From Streptomyces griseoflavus (GTDB taxonomy: Bacteria; Actinomycetota; Actinomycetes; Streptomycetales; Streptomycetaceae): a stretch of 64,000 nt of DNA. Made by a program: the position numbers and the translations under genes. The stretch spans positions 113,719 through 177,718 of the forward strand of contig NZ_BMUC01000012.1 in assembly GCF_014649995.1 (NCBI RefSeq), written 5' to 3'. The notes beneath the pieces were generated by a model that saw nothing but the letters and a program-made list of their open reading frames with translations, was not told the DNA's origin and ran no database searches. Position 1 is the stretch's first letter; every line of letters starts with the position of its first letter. Positions 26,370-34,820 of the stretch are shown here, in pieces.

Positions 26370-26815
26370 CCGTTCACTCAGCGTGCGGCGGTCCGGGAAA
26401 CCGAATTCGAGGCCGCCCGGTTCCCGGCGAGGGGCCGTTGTCCCGAAAGGAATTCGATCCGGTTGCCGACGGTCGAATTCCGGCTACGCCGGGCTCCTTT
26501 CACATGTGAGGTTCACCACAGGAAAGGGGGTCGACAACGATGTCCGGGTGTGCCGTCCGTCCGATTTCGCACGTCACGGGAGCGCCCTTGTGTCCCGATT
26601 GGTAGGAGGTCGCACTAATCATGCCCCGGTCACCTTCTCCGATCCGTTCACACCCGGTTCCACTGCGTGATGGACCACCAACTCCGGCTGGCGCGAGCCC
26701 TTCTGCGGGCGCGGACTAATGTCGTCGCGAGAACCTCGCCCTCATCCCCGTGATCCGCCGCGCCAACCCCTGCGTGCCGGATACACGGAGTCGACAGTCC
26801 TGGAGAAATTCGAGC
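26370..26815 (+). other. AT-richer intergenic region with repeated GAATTCGA boxes and two tiny ORFs
   Basis: 446 bp. GAATTCGA occurs at 26403-26410 and 26450-26457, and its inverse TCGAATTC at 26473-26480; the last two can pair. CACATGTG lies at about 26501. A 21-codon ORF (26540-26605) with a purine-rich GGAAAGGGGG upstream ends inside the AGGAGG of a 32-codon ORF (26621-26719). A -10-like TAATGT (26717-26722) precedes the binding-protein gene. This looks like a regulated leader, but I recognise no known riboswitch. Confidence 0.45.
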
Positions 26816-28423
26816 ATGAACCGCAAGACTTTGGTGCTGGCGGCCGCGATGGGCCTGCTCGCCCCGGTGCTGGCCGCTTGCGGCGACACCGACGGCGGGA
26901 GCGGTGGCGGCGATGCGATCGTCGTGGGCACCACGGACCGGTTCGCGGCGTCCGAGGAGGACGGCAACGCTCCCCTCGACCCGGCCATGGCCTACGACGT
27001 CGGCACCTGGAACATCCTGCGGCAGACCGTGCAGACCCTCATGGTCCAGCCCCGTGGCGACGGCGAGCCCGTGCCCGACGCCGCCGAGTCGTGCGGATTC
27101 ACCGACGCGGGCAACGAGCGGTACAGCTGCAAGCTGCGCGACGGCCTGAAGTTCTCCAACGGCGACTCGGTCACCGCGGCCGATGTGAAGTACTCCATCG
27201 ACCGTGCCCTCGCCATCAAGCACGACAGCGGTGTGTTCGCGCTGCTGTCCACCATCGACACCGTGGAGACGCAGGGCGACCAAGAGGTGATCTTCCACCT
27301 CAAGGCGGCCGACGCCACCTTCCCGTACAAGCTGTCCACGCCCGTCGCGGGCATCGTCAACCCGGACGACTACGAGAAGAACAAGCTGCGCGAGGGCTTC
27401 GAGGTCAGCGGTTCCGGTCCGTACACCCTCGACGCCGAGGTCGAGGACAACGAGATCGTCCGGGCCACCTTCACCAAGAACTCGTCCTACAAGGGCGCGC
27501 TGAAGGTGAACAACGACAAGGTCGACCTGGTCTCCTACGAGAACTCCGAGGCCATGGGGGACGCGCTCGACAAGGGCGACATCCAGGTCATGACCCGCAG
27601 CATGTCGCCGGATCAGATCCAGAAGCTCGCCGCCGGCAACAACAGCGCCATCGAACTGGTCGAGTCGCCGGGTCTGGAGATCCGCTACCTGGCCTTCAAC
27701 ACCAAGGCCGAGACCGTCGAGGACAGGGCCGTCCGCCAGGCCATGGCCCAGGTCATCGACCGCGGCTCGCTGGTCGGCAACGTGTACGGCACCCAGGCCG
27801 AGCCCCTGTTCTCGCTGGTCCCCGCCGGCGTCACCGGCCACAACAACGCGTTCTTCAACAAGTACGGCGACCCGAACGTGGCCAAGGCCCGCGAACTGCT
27901 CGAGGACGCCGGCGTGACCACCCCGGTGAAGCTGACGCTGCACTACACCACCGACCACTACGGGCCCGCGACCAAGGGCGAGTTCGAGCAGCTGAGCAAG
28001 CAGCTCAACGACAGCGGACTGTTCGCGACCGACATCCAGGGTGTCCCCTGGAAGGAGTTCAGCCCCGGCGGGCGCAAGGGCAAGTACGACGTCTACGGCA
28101 TGGGCTGGTTCCCCGACTACCCGGACGCCGACGCCTTCATCTCGCCCTTCCTCGACGCGGACAACTTCCTCAACTCGCCCTACGCCAACTCCGACATCCG
28201 CAAGGACCTGATCCCGGAGTCGCGACGCCAGGCCGACCGGCTGACCGCCGCCAACACCTTCACGAAGATCCAGAACATCGTCGCCGACGATGTCCCGGTG
28301 CTCCCGCTGTGGCAGGGCAAGCAGTACATCGCCACCCGCGACGGCATCACCGGCACCGCCTACGCCCTCAACTCGTCCTCGACTCTCCAGCTGTGGGAGC
28401 TCGGACGCGGCGCGAGCGACTGA
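26816..28423 (+). CDS. peptide-type ABC transporter substrate-binding lipoprotein (first of two)
   Basis: A 535-residue extracytoplasmic solute-binding protein of family 5 (oligopeptide/dipeptide/nickel type). The lipoprotein signal peptide MNRKTLVLAAAMGLLAPVLAAC has lipobox LAAC (Cys22), followed by a Gly/Ser linker. Family signatures: DRFAASEEDGNAPLDPAMAYD, YSCKLRDGLKFSNGDSVTAADVKYSIDR, and VRQAMAQVIDRGSL near the middle. The C-terminus has VLPLWQGKQYIATRDGITG. ATG 26816 has a GGAG site. No permease or ATPase gene lies in the window; its partner must be elsewhere. The ligand is unknown. Confidence 0.9.
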   Translation: MNRKTLVLAAAMGLLAPVLAACGDTDGGSGGGDAIVVGTTDRFAASEEDGNAPLDPAMAYDVGTWNILRQTVQTLMVQPRGDGEPVPDAAESCGFTDAGNERYSCKLRDGLKFSNGDSVTAADVKYSIDRALAIKHDSGVFALLSTIDTVETQGDQEVIFHLKAADATFPYKLSTPVAGIVNPDDYEKNKLREGFEVSGSGPYTLDAEVEDNEIVRATFTKNSSYKGALKVNNDKVDLVSYENSEAMGDALDKGDIQVMTRSMSPDQIQKLAAGNNSAIELVESPGLEIRYLAFNTKAETVEDRAVRQAMAQVIDRGSLVGNVYGTQAEPLFSLVPAGVTGHNNAFFNKYGDPNVAKARELLEDAGVTTPVKLTLHYTTDHYGPATKGEFEQLSKQLNDSGLFATDIQGVPWKEFSPGGRKGKYDVYGMGWFPDYPDADAFISPFLDADNFLNSPYANSDIRKDLIPESRRQADRLTAANTFTKIQNIVADDVPVLPLWQGKQYIATRDGITGTAYALNSSSTLQLWELGRGASD

Positions 28424-28436
28424 CGGACCGCACAAC

Positions 28437-28462
28437 GCCCGGGCCGCCGACACGGCCCGGGC
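28437..28462 (+). terminator. hairpin between the two binding-protein genes
   Basis: A perfect 10-bp stem, GCCCGGGCCG (28437-28446) with CGGCCCGGGC (28453-28462), loop CCGACA. It may terminate transcription or set different expression levels of the paralogues. Confidence 0.55.
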
Positions 28463-28484
28463 GGAAGAACGACAAGGCACACAC

Positions 28485-30071
28485 GTGAATCTGCGCAACC
28501 AGTGGCCGGTCCTGCCCATCGTGGCGGGGCTGGCCTCCGGCCTTTTGACCGGCTGTGGCACCGAGAGCGGCGGCGGAGCGCCCGGCGGGTCCGGCGTCGT
28601 GGTGGGGATGTCCGACGACGTCCTGGCCACCGACCCCGCCTCCGGCTACGACCCCGGCTCCTGGCTGCTGTTCAACAACGTCTTCCAGTCGCTGCTCAGT
28701 TTTCCCAAGGGGGCCACCGAGCCGCAGCCGGACGCCGCGGAGAGCTGCGGCTTCTCGGACACCGCGACCAGGACCTACACCTGCACCCTGCGGGACGGCC
28801 TCGCCTTCAGCAACGGTGAGCCGCTCACCTCGAAGGACGTGAAGTTCTCCTTCGACCGCATGCTGAAGATCAACGACGCCGACGGCCCCGCGGTCATGTT
28901 CCCCACACTGGAAGAGGTCCGCACCCCCGACGACAGGACGGTCGTCTTCCGGCTCAACACGGCCGACGCCACCTTCCCCAGCAAGATCGCCTCCGGAGCC
29001 GGCTCCATCGTCGACCACCGCTCCTACGACGCCGAAGGGCTGCGCGAGGACGGCAAGGCGGTCGGCTCCGGCCCGTACAAGCTGGACTCCTACGAGAACG
29101 ACCGGGCCGTGTTCTCCGTCAACGAGCACTACAAGGGCACCGCCTCCCCCCGGAACTCCGGCGTGACGCTGGAGTTCTTCCACGGCGACCAGAACGCCCT
29201 GAAGAAGGCCCTGCGCGACGCCGAGGTGGACGTCGCCTACCGCGGCCTCACCGCCGAGGCCCTCACCGACATCGAGAAGGCCGACCGCGGCGGCTCCGGC
29301 GGCATCCAGGTCGTCGAGGGCAGCAGTGCCGAGGTCCAGCACCTGGTCTTCAACATGGACGACCCGGTCGCAGGAAAGCTCGGCGTGCGCAAGGCCATCG
29401 CCCACCTGCTCGACCGTGAGGCGCTCATCCACGACGTCTACGAGGGCACCGCCACCCCGCTGTACTCGATCGTCCCGGCCGGTGTCGCCGGCCACAACAC
29501 GGCCTTCTTCGACACCTACGGCGCCCGTCCCTCGAAGGCCAGGGCCGCCGAGGCGCTGGCGGAGGAGGGCGTCAGCGGCAAGGTGAAGCTGACCCTGTGG
29601 TCCACCCCGTCCCGCTACGGCCCGGCCACCGACCAGGAACTGAAGACGATCGCGGGGCAGCTCAACGCCAGCGGGCTCTTCGACGCCGACGTCAAGTCCG
29701 TCCCCTTCGCCCAGTACGAGAAGGACATCGCGGCCGGCAAGTACGGCGTCTACGTCAAGGGCTGGGTGCCCGACTACCCCGACGCCGACAACTTCACCGG
29801 GCCCTTCTTCGGCGAGGGCAACGTGCTGGACAACAACTACGACAACCCCACGATCACCGAGTCGCTCCTGCCGCGCACGGCCGCCCAGAGCGACCGCGGC
29901 GCCACCGACGAGGAGTTCGGGCGGATCCAGGACATCGTCGCCGAGGACGTCCCCGTCCTCCCCGTCTGGCAGGCCAAGCAGTACGCGGTCGTCCAGGACG
30001 GCGTGTACGGCCTGGAGTACTGCCTCGACGCCTCGACCGTGTTCAGGTTCTGGGAACTGGCCAAGAGCTGA
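28485..30071 (+). CDS. peptide-type ABC transporter substrate-binding lipoprotein (second of two)
   Basis: A 528-residue paralogue of the preceding protein, with the same layout and many shared segments (YTCTLRDGLAFSNGEPLTSKDVKFSFDR, GHNTAFFDTYG, VPDYPDADNFTGPFF, VLPVWQAKQYAVVQDGVYG). The signal peptide ends at lipobox LLTGC. The GTG start 28485 lies just after a weak AAGGC purine stretch, so initiation may depend on coupling to the upstream transcript. The pair looks like a tandem duplication that has diverged considerably. No transporter genes follow; a terminator does. Confidence 0.88.
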   Translation: MNLRNQWPVLPIVAGLASGLLTGCGTESGGGAPGGSGVVVGMSDDVLATDPASGYDPGSWLLFNNVFQSLLSFPKGATEPQPDAAESCGFSDTATRTYTCTLRDGLAFSNGEPLTSKDVKFSFDRMLKINDADGPAVMFPTLEEVRTPDDRTVVFRLNTADATFPSKIASGAGSIVDHRSYDAEGLREDGKAVGSGPYKLDSYENDRAVFSVNEHYKGTASPRNSGVTLEFFHGDQNALKKALRDAEVDVAYRGLTAEALTDIEKADRGGSGGIQVVEGSSAEVQHLVFNMDDPVAGKLGVRKAIAHLLDREALIHDVYEGTATPLYSIVPAGVAGHNTAFFDTYGARPSKARAAEALAEEGVSGKVKLTLWSTPSRYGPATDQELKTIAGQLNASGLFDADVKSVPFAQYEKDIAAGKYGVYVKGWVPDYPDADNFTGPFFGEGNVLDNNYDNPTITESLLPRTAAQSDRGATDEEFGRIQDIVAEDVPVLPVWQAKQYAVVQDGVYGLEYCLDASTVFRFWELAKS

Positions 30072-30087
30072 CGCCGCACCGGTACGC

Positions 30088-30124
30088 CGAGGGCGCCCTC
30101 CCCGCTCCGGGAAGGGCGCCCTCG
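30088..30124. terminator. terminator between the second binding protein and a convergent regulator
   Basis: CGAGGGCGCCCT (30088-30099) pairs with AGGGCGCCCTCG (30113-30124), extended inwards by CCC/GGG after one mismatch. Confidence 0.7.
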
Positions 30125-30147
30125 CCGTGCTGTCGCCGACCGTCGCG

Positions 30148-30819
30148 CTACTGTGCGCCCGGGCGCACCAGCCCGCTCTCGTAGGCGTACACCGCCGCCT
30201 GCACCCGGTCGCGCAGGCCCAGCTTGGTCAGCACGTGCCCGACGTGCGTCTTGACCGTGGTCTCGCTGACGAACAGGTCGGCGGCGATCTCCGCGTTGGA
30301 CAGCCCGCGCGACACCAGCTTCAGCACCTCGACCTCACGGTCCGTCAGCGTGTGCAGCGTGTCCGGCACGGGCTCGTCACCGGACGGCAGGTGCGTCGCG
30401 TACTTGTCCAGCAGCCGGCGCGTGATGCTCGGCGCGAGCATCGCCTCCCCGGCGGCCACCACACGGATCGCCTGCACCAGCTCGTTGGCCGGGGCGTCCT
30501 TCAGCAGGAAGCCGCTGGCGCCCGCCTTCAGCGCCTCCACCACGTACTCGTCGAGATCGAACGTCGTCAGTACCAGCACCTTCGCCGGCCCGTCCCGCTC
30601 GGGCCCGGTGATCTGCCGGGTCGCCTCCACCCCGTCCATCCGCGGCATGCGGATGTCCATCAGCACCACGTCGGGCTGCAGCGCCCGCACCTGGTCCAGG
30701 GCCTGGAGGCCGTCTCCGGCCTCGCCGACGACCGCGAGGTCCTGCTCGGCCTCCAGAATCATCCGGAACCCGGTGCGCAGCAGGGGCTGGTCGTCGACCA
30801 GTAGGACGCGGATGGCCAC
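30148..30819 (-). CDS. orphan NarL/LuxR-type response regulator
   Basis: A 223-residue response regulator. The receiver domain (1-120) has the acidic pocket LLVDDQP, phospho-acceptor Asp in LMDIRMPRMDG (about residue 55), Thr in LTTFD and Lys in LLKDAP. The C-terminal LuxR helix-turn-helix reads LTDREVEVLKLVSRGLSNAEIAADLFVSETTVKTHVGHVLTKLGLRDR. Such regulators usually pair with an adjacent histidine kinase; none is present on either side here, so the kinase is encoded elsewhere or has been lost. Targets are unknown. Confidence 0.9.
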   Translation of the reverse strand: MAIRVLLVDDQPLLRTGFRMILEAEQDLAVVGEAGDGLQALDQVRALQPDVVLMDIRMPRMDGVEATRQITGPERDGPAKVLVLTTFDLDEYVVEALKAGASGFLLKDAPANELVQAIRVVAAGEAMLAPSITRRLLDKYATHLPSGDEPVPDTLHTLTDREVEVLKLVSRGLSNAEIAADLFVSETTVKTHVGHVLTKLGLRDRVQAAVYAYESGLVRPGAQ

Positions 30820-30873
30820 GTAAGTCTCCTTCGCTAGTCCGGTCCCATTCTGCCCTGATGGCCCCCGCCCGAC

Positions 30874-31788
30874 TCAGCCGCCCTGGACGGGAGGGACCGG
30901 CAGGGGATACGGCGGGGGAGTGCCGCCGAACTCCGGGCAGTGCGCCCGGTGGTCGCACCAGCCGCACAGCTTCGTCGGCCGCGGACGCCAGTCGCCCGTC
31001 TCGGTCGCCAGCCGGATCGCGTCCCACAGCGCGAGCAGCTTGCGCTCCACCCGCTCCAGATCGGCGCGCACCGGGTCGTACGTCAGCACGTCACCGCTGC
31101 CCAGGTACACGAGCTGGAGCCGGCGCGGGATCACCTGCTTCAGCCGCCACACCACCAGCGCGTAGAACTTCATCTGGAACAGCGCGCCCTCCGCGTACTC
31201 CGGGCGGGGCGCCTTGCCCGTCTTGTAGTCGACGATGCGCACCTCCCCGGTGGGCGCCACGTCCACCCGGTCGATGATGCCGCGCAGCCGCAGCCCCGAC
31301 TCCAGCTCCGCCTCCACGAACAGTTCCCGCTCGGCGGGCTCCAGCCGGCTCGGGTCCTCCAGCGCGAACCAGCGCTCGACCAGCGACTCCGCCTCCGCCA
31401 GCCAGCGCGCGAGCCGCTCGCCCTCCGCGTCGTCGGCGAACAGCTCCACGACCTCCGGGCGCGTCTCGCGCAGCCGGTCCCACTGGCCCGGCACCAGTGC
31501 CTTCGCCCGCGGCACGGTGCGCTCGGCCGCCGGGGCGTCGAAGAGCCGCTCCAGCACCGCGTGCACCAGCGTGCCCCTGGTCGCCGCCTCACTGGGCTTC
31601 TCCGGCAGCCGGTCGATCACCCGGAACCGGTACAGCAGCGGGCACTGCATGAAGTCGCTCGCACGCGAGGGGGACAGCGAGGCGGGCGGGGACGCGGACG
31701 GACCGCCCGTCACGGCCGTGTCCGCCGCGGCCCCCGCCGCGGCCGCGCTGCTGTCGGGCCGCGCCGTGCCCTCGGTGCTCGTCTCCAT
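30874..31788 (-). CDS. RecB-family PD-(D/E)XK nuclease with an iron-sulfur-type cysteine set
   Basis: A 304-residue single-domain nuclease related to the C-terminal nuclease of RecB/AddB and Cas4. After a low-complexity N-terminus (about 1-38), SPSRASDFMQCPLLYRFRVID carries the first conserved Cys. GTLVHAVLERLF holds the active-site His, GIIDRVDVAPTGEVRIVDYKTGK holds the catalytic Asp and Lys, and KLCGWCDHRAHCP gives CxxCx5C. The four cysteines match the 4Fe-4S nuclease arrangement. It probably acts in DNA repair as a 5'-3' or endonucleolytic nuclease; the partner helicase is not obvious. ATG 31786-31788 has no ribosome site and appears leaderless. Confidence 0.87.
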   Translation of the reverse strand: METSTEGTARPDSSAAAAGAAADTAVTGGPSASPPASLSPSRASDFMQCPLLYRFRVIDRLPEKPSEAATRGTLVHAVLERLFDAPAAERTVPRAKALVPGQWDRLRETRPEVVELFADDAEGERLARWLAEAESLVERWFALEDPSRLEPAERELFVEAELESGLRLRGIIDRVDVAPTGEVRIVDYKTGKAPRPEYAEGALFQMKFYALVVWRLKQVIPRRLQLVYLGSGDVLTYDPVRADLERVERKLLALWDAIRLATETGDWRPRPTKLCGWCDHRAHCPEFGGTPPPYPLPVPPVQGG

Positions 31789-31796
31789 GACCACAG

Positions 31797-31802
31797 ACCT
31801 TA
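31797..31802 (-). promoter_or_regulatory. -10 hexamer for a leaderless nuclease transcript
   Basis: On the minus strand TAAGGT ends 8 nt before ATG 31788, with no ribosome site between. The same hexamer precedes the PAC2 gene at 15070-15075, but there with a leader. Confidence 0.4.
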
Positions 31803-31965
31803 CGGCCCGCCACCGACAGCGTGACGTGACGGAAGGGAGGGAAGGGGAAGGAGGGGGGCAGGGACGAGGGTGCCGGGGCGGAACGGGCGGCGATCGCCGC
31901 ATACCATCGACAGGAGACCTCCCGTCCGGCAGGCGCGGGAAGACGCAGCGAACGAGGGGACACCG

Positions 31966-33588
31966 GTGGACGCAAGCGGCGGGCGCGGGCAGCCGCGCCC
32001 GGGCAACGACGAGTCGGCCGACCGCACGGGGCCCGAGGCACCGGCAGCCGACGACACCCTCCACCCCTCCGGCGACCGCCCCGCGGACCCCGCCGGCGAC
32101 CGCCCGCTCGGGCCCTCGCCGTCCCCCGCCGAGCCCGGCGACGCCCCGGCGGACCCCGGCGGCGAGCGCGGGCGGGGCCCCGCCGGCACCCCCGCGCCCG
32201 ACGGGGACCCGGAGGACGCCCGACCCGGCCCCCGGACCCCGCCCGCCGGACCCGGGGCGCACGAGGACCGTCCGGCGGCCGGAGCGGAGCGCCCCGACGC
32301 GCCCGCCGACGGCAGGACCGCCGACGTGCCGCGCACCGGCGACCGTCACGGCGGCCCCGCCGCGCAGAAGCACGCCGACCGGCCGTTCGCCCACTCCGGC
32401 GACGGCAAGGGGAGCCCCCCGCGGCGGCCCGAGGAGCGGCAGCGCGGCGGACTGCTCATGGGACGGCCGTTCGGCGTCCCGGTGTACGTGGCACCCAGCT
32501 GGTTCCTCGTCGCCATCCTCATCACCTGGGTGTTCGGCGGACAGATCGACCGCGTGCTGCCCGGGCTCGGCGCCGCCAGCTACCTGGTCTCCCTGTTCTT
32601 CGCGGTCGCCTTCTACGCCTCCGTGCTGGTCCACGAGCTCGCCCACACCCTCGCCGCCCTCCGTTTCAAGCTGCCGGTGCGCCGCATCCAGCTCCAGTTC
32701 TTCGGCGGCGTGTCCGAGATCGAGAAGGAGGCCGAGACACCCGGCCGGGAGTTCGTGCTGGCCTTCGTCGGCCCGCTGCTCTCGCTCGTGCTGTCGGGCG
32801 TCTTCTACCTCGCCCTGCTGGCCGTGGAACCGAGCAGTGTCCCCGGCGTCCTGCTGGCCGGCCTGATGATCTCCAACCTCATCGTCGCCGTCTTCAACCT
32901 GCTGCCCGGTCTCCCGCTCGACGGAGGCCGCATGCTGCGCGCCGTCGTCTGGGCGATCACCGGCAAACCGATGACCGGCACCGTCGCCGCCGCCTGGGTC
33001 GGCCGGGCCCTCGCCGTCTGCGTGCTGATCGGCCTTCCGCTGCTCACCCAGTCGGGGGCGCTCGGCTCCGACGCCGTCGACAACGTCGGCATGGACACCG
33101 TGCTGGACGCCCTGCTCGCCGCCATCCTCGCCGCGATCATCTGGACCGGCGCCGGCAACAGCCTGCGCATGGCCCGCCTGCGCGAACACCTCCCCGAGCT
33201 GCGCGCCCGCAACCTCACCCGCCGCGCCGTGCCCGTCGAGAGCGACACCCCCCTCTCCGAGGCCCTGCGCCGCGCCAACGCCGCCGGGGCCCGCGCCCTG
33301 GTCGTCGTCGACCCCGACGGCGTGCCCGTCTCCCTGGTCCGCGAGGCCGCCATCGTGGGCGTACCGGAGCACCGCCGCCCCTGGGTCGCGGTCAACGGAC
33401 TCGCCCAGGACCTCACCGACGGCATGCGCGTTTCCGCCGAGCTCGCCGGGGAGGACCTGCTGGACGCCCTGCGCGCGGCCCCGGCCACCGAGTACCTCGT
33501 GGTGGAGGAGACCGGCGAGATCTACGGCGTCCTGTCCGCGGCCGACGTGGAGCGGGCCTTCGTCAAGGCGATGGCCCGGCCCAGCTGA
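31966..33588 (+). CDS. site-2-type intramembrane metalloprotease with a C-terminal CBS region
   Basis: An M50-family zinc protease embedded in the membrane, 540 residues from GTG 31966 (GAGGGG site). The first 165 residues are disordered, rich in Pro, Gly, Asp and Arg. The core starts at MGRPFGVPVYVAPSWF (ATG 32458-32460, an alternative start). Membrane helices include FLVAILITWVFGG and a helix carrying the catalytic VHELAHTLAA (HExxH). The third zinc ligand is Asp in LLPGLPLDGGRMLRAV. Two further helices follow, then a CBS-like cytosolic region (RRAVPVESDTPLSEALRRANAAGARALVVVDPDG..., about 420-540). It would cleave membrane proteins such as anti-sigma factors; the substrate is unknown. Confidence 0.85.
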   Translation: MDASGGRGQPRPGNDESADRTGPEAPAADDTLHPSGDRPADPAGDRPLGPSPSPAEPGDAPADPGGERGRGPAGTPAPDGDPEDARPGPRTPPAGPGAHEDRPAAGAERPDAPADGRTADVPRTGDRHGGPAAQKHADRPFAHSGDGKGSPPRRPEERQRGGLLMGRPFGVPVYVAPSWFLVAILITWVFGGQIDRVLPGLGAASYLVSLFFAVAFYASVLVHELAHTLAALRFKLPVRRIQLQFFGGVSEIEKEAETPGREFVLAFVGPLLSLVLSGVFYLALLAVEPSSVPGVLLAGLMISNLIVAVFNLLPGLPLDGGRMLRAVVWAITGKPMTGTVAAAWVGRALAVCVLIGLPLLTQSGALGSDAVDNVGMDTVLDALLAAILAAIIWTGAGNSLRMARLREHLPELRARNLTRRAVPVESDTPLSEALRRANAAGARALVVVDPDGVPVSLVREAAIVGVPEHRRPWVAVNGLAQDLTDGMRVSAELAGEDLLDALRAAPATEYLVVEETGEIYGVLSAADVERAFVKAMARPS

Positions 33589-33674
33589 AGCGCCCGCCCG
33601 GCCGCGAAGGTCCCGTACCCGAGCGCGCACGGTCCGCCACCTGCCGCCGGTCCGAGCCGGCCGCGGGGAACCGG

Positions 33675-33680
33675 TAGGGT
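33675..33680 (+). promoter_or_regulatory. -10 hexamer for a leaderless trmI transcript
   Basis: TAGGGT ends 6 nt before ATG 33687. The spacer GGTCAC has no ribosome site. Confidence 0.45.
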
Positions 33681-33686
33681 GGTCAC

Positions 33687-34589
33687 ATGTCCGAACCGAC
33701 CGGTGCCGCCCGCAGGCGCGGGCCCTTCAAGGTCGGGGACCAGGTTCAGCTGACCGACCCCAAGGGCCGCCACTACACGTTCACGCTCGAGGCCGGGAAG
33801 AACTTCCACACCCACAAGGGTTCTTTCCCCCACGACGAACTGATCGGTGCTCCCGAGGGCAGCGTCGTCCGTACCACCGGGAACGTCGCCTACCTCGCGC
33901 TGCGCCCCCTGCTCCCCGACTACGTCCTGTCCATGCCCCGCGGGGCCGCTGTCGTCTACCCGAAGGACGCGGGGCAGATCCTCGCCTTCGCCGACATCTT
34001 CCCCGGCGCGCGCGTCGTCGAGGCCGGCGTGGGCTCCGGCTCGCTCAGCAGCTTCCTGCTGCGCGCCATCGGCGACCAGGGCATGCTGCACTCCTACGAG
34101 CGCCGCGAGGACTTCGCCGACATCGCCCGGCAGAACGTCGAGCGCTACTTCGGCGGCCCGCACCCCGCCTGGCAGCTCACCGTGGGCGACCTCCAGGACA
34201 ACCTGTCCGACGCCGACGTCGACCGCGTCATCCTCGACATGCTCGCCCCCTGGGAGTGCCTGGACGCCGTCTCCAAGGCGCTCGTGCCCGGCGGCATCCT
34301 GTGCTGCTACGTCGCCACCACCACCCAGCTCGCCCGGACCGTGGAGTCCATCCGGGAGATCGGCTGCTTCAACGAGCCGACCGCCTGGGAGTCGATGATC
34401 CGCAACTGGCACATCGAGGGCCTCGCCGTCCGCCCGGACCACCGGATGATCGGCCACACCGGTTTCCTGCTCACCGCCCGCCGCCTCGCCGACGGCGTCG
34501 AGCCGCCCATGCGCCGCCGCCGTCCCGCCAAGGGTGCCTACGGCGAGGACTACGCCGGCCCCAACGCCGACGGAGGCACCGCCCGCTGA
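33687..34589 (+). CDS. trmI: tRNA (adenine-58-N1)-methyltransferase TrmI
   Basis: A 300-residue SAM-dependent methyltransferase that forms m1A58 in the T-loop of tRNAs, acting as a tetramer. The N-terminal beta domain (GPFKVGDQVQLTDPKGRHYTFTL) is followed by a Rossmann methyltransferase core: the SAM loop VVEAGVGSGSLSSFLL (about 113-128), the acidic SYERREDF, and catalytic-site DRVILDMLAPWE. The family segment YPKDAGQI is present. In other actinobacteria, too, this gene lies next to the proteasome ATPase gene. A 22-bp hairpin terminator follows. Confidence 0.94.
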   Translation: MSEPTGAARRRGPFKVGDQVQLTDPKGRHYTFTLEAGKNFHTHKGSFPHDELIGAPEGSVVRTTGNVAYLALRPLLPDYVLSMPRGAAVVYPKDAGQILAFADIFPGARVVEAGVGSGSLSSFLLRAIGDQGMLHSYERREDFADIARQNVERYFGGPHPAWQLTVGDLQDNLSDADVDRVILDMLAPWECLDAVSKALVPGGILCCYVATTTQLARTVESIREIGCFNEPTAWESMIRNWHIEGLAVRPDHRMIGHTGFLLTARRLADGVEPPMRRRRPAKGAYGEDYAGPNADGGTAR

Positions 34590-34616
34590 CCCGGCCCGCC
34601 GGCCCCGCAACACACC

Positions 34617-34666
34617 AGCGCCGTGGCGCAGTTCCCGGACCCGTCCGGGAACTGCGCCACGGCGCT
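34617..34666 (+). terminator. strong terminator of trmI
   Basis: A perfect 22-bp stem (34617-34638 with 34645-34666), loop ACCCGT, followed by TTTCA. Confidence 0.85.
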
Positions 34667-34820
34667 TTCACGTTGACAGGGTGACGCGACGGCGGGGACG
34701 CGACCCACCCCGGTTCCCCCGCACCGGGACCGCACACACCCCGCCGTTCCCTCCGTACTGTGACGTGTGGCACGATGCTGGCCATTCCCACCGGCACAGC
34801 CCTCACAGGAGACACTCCTA

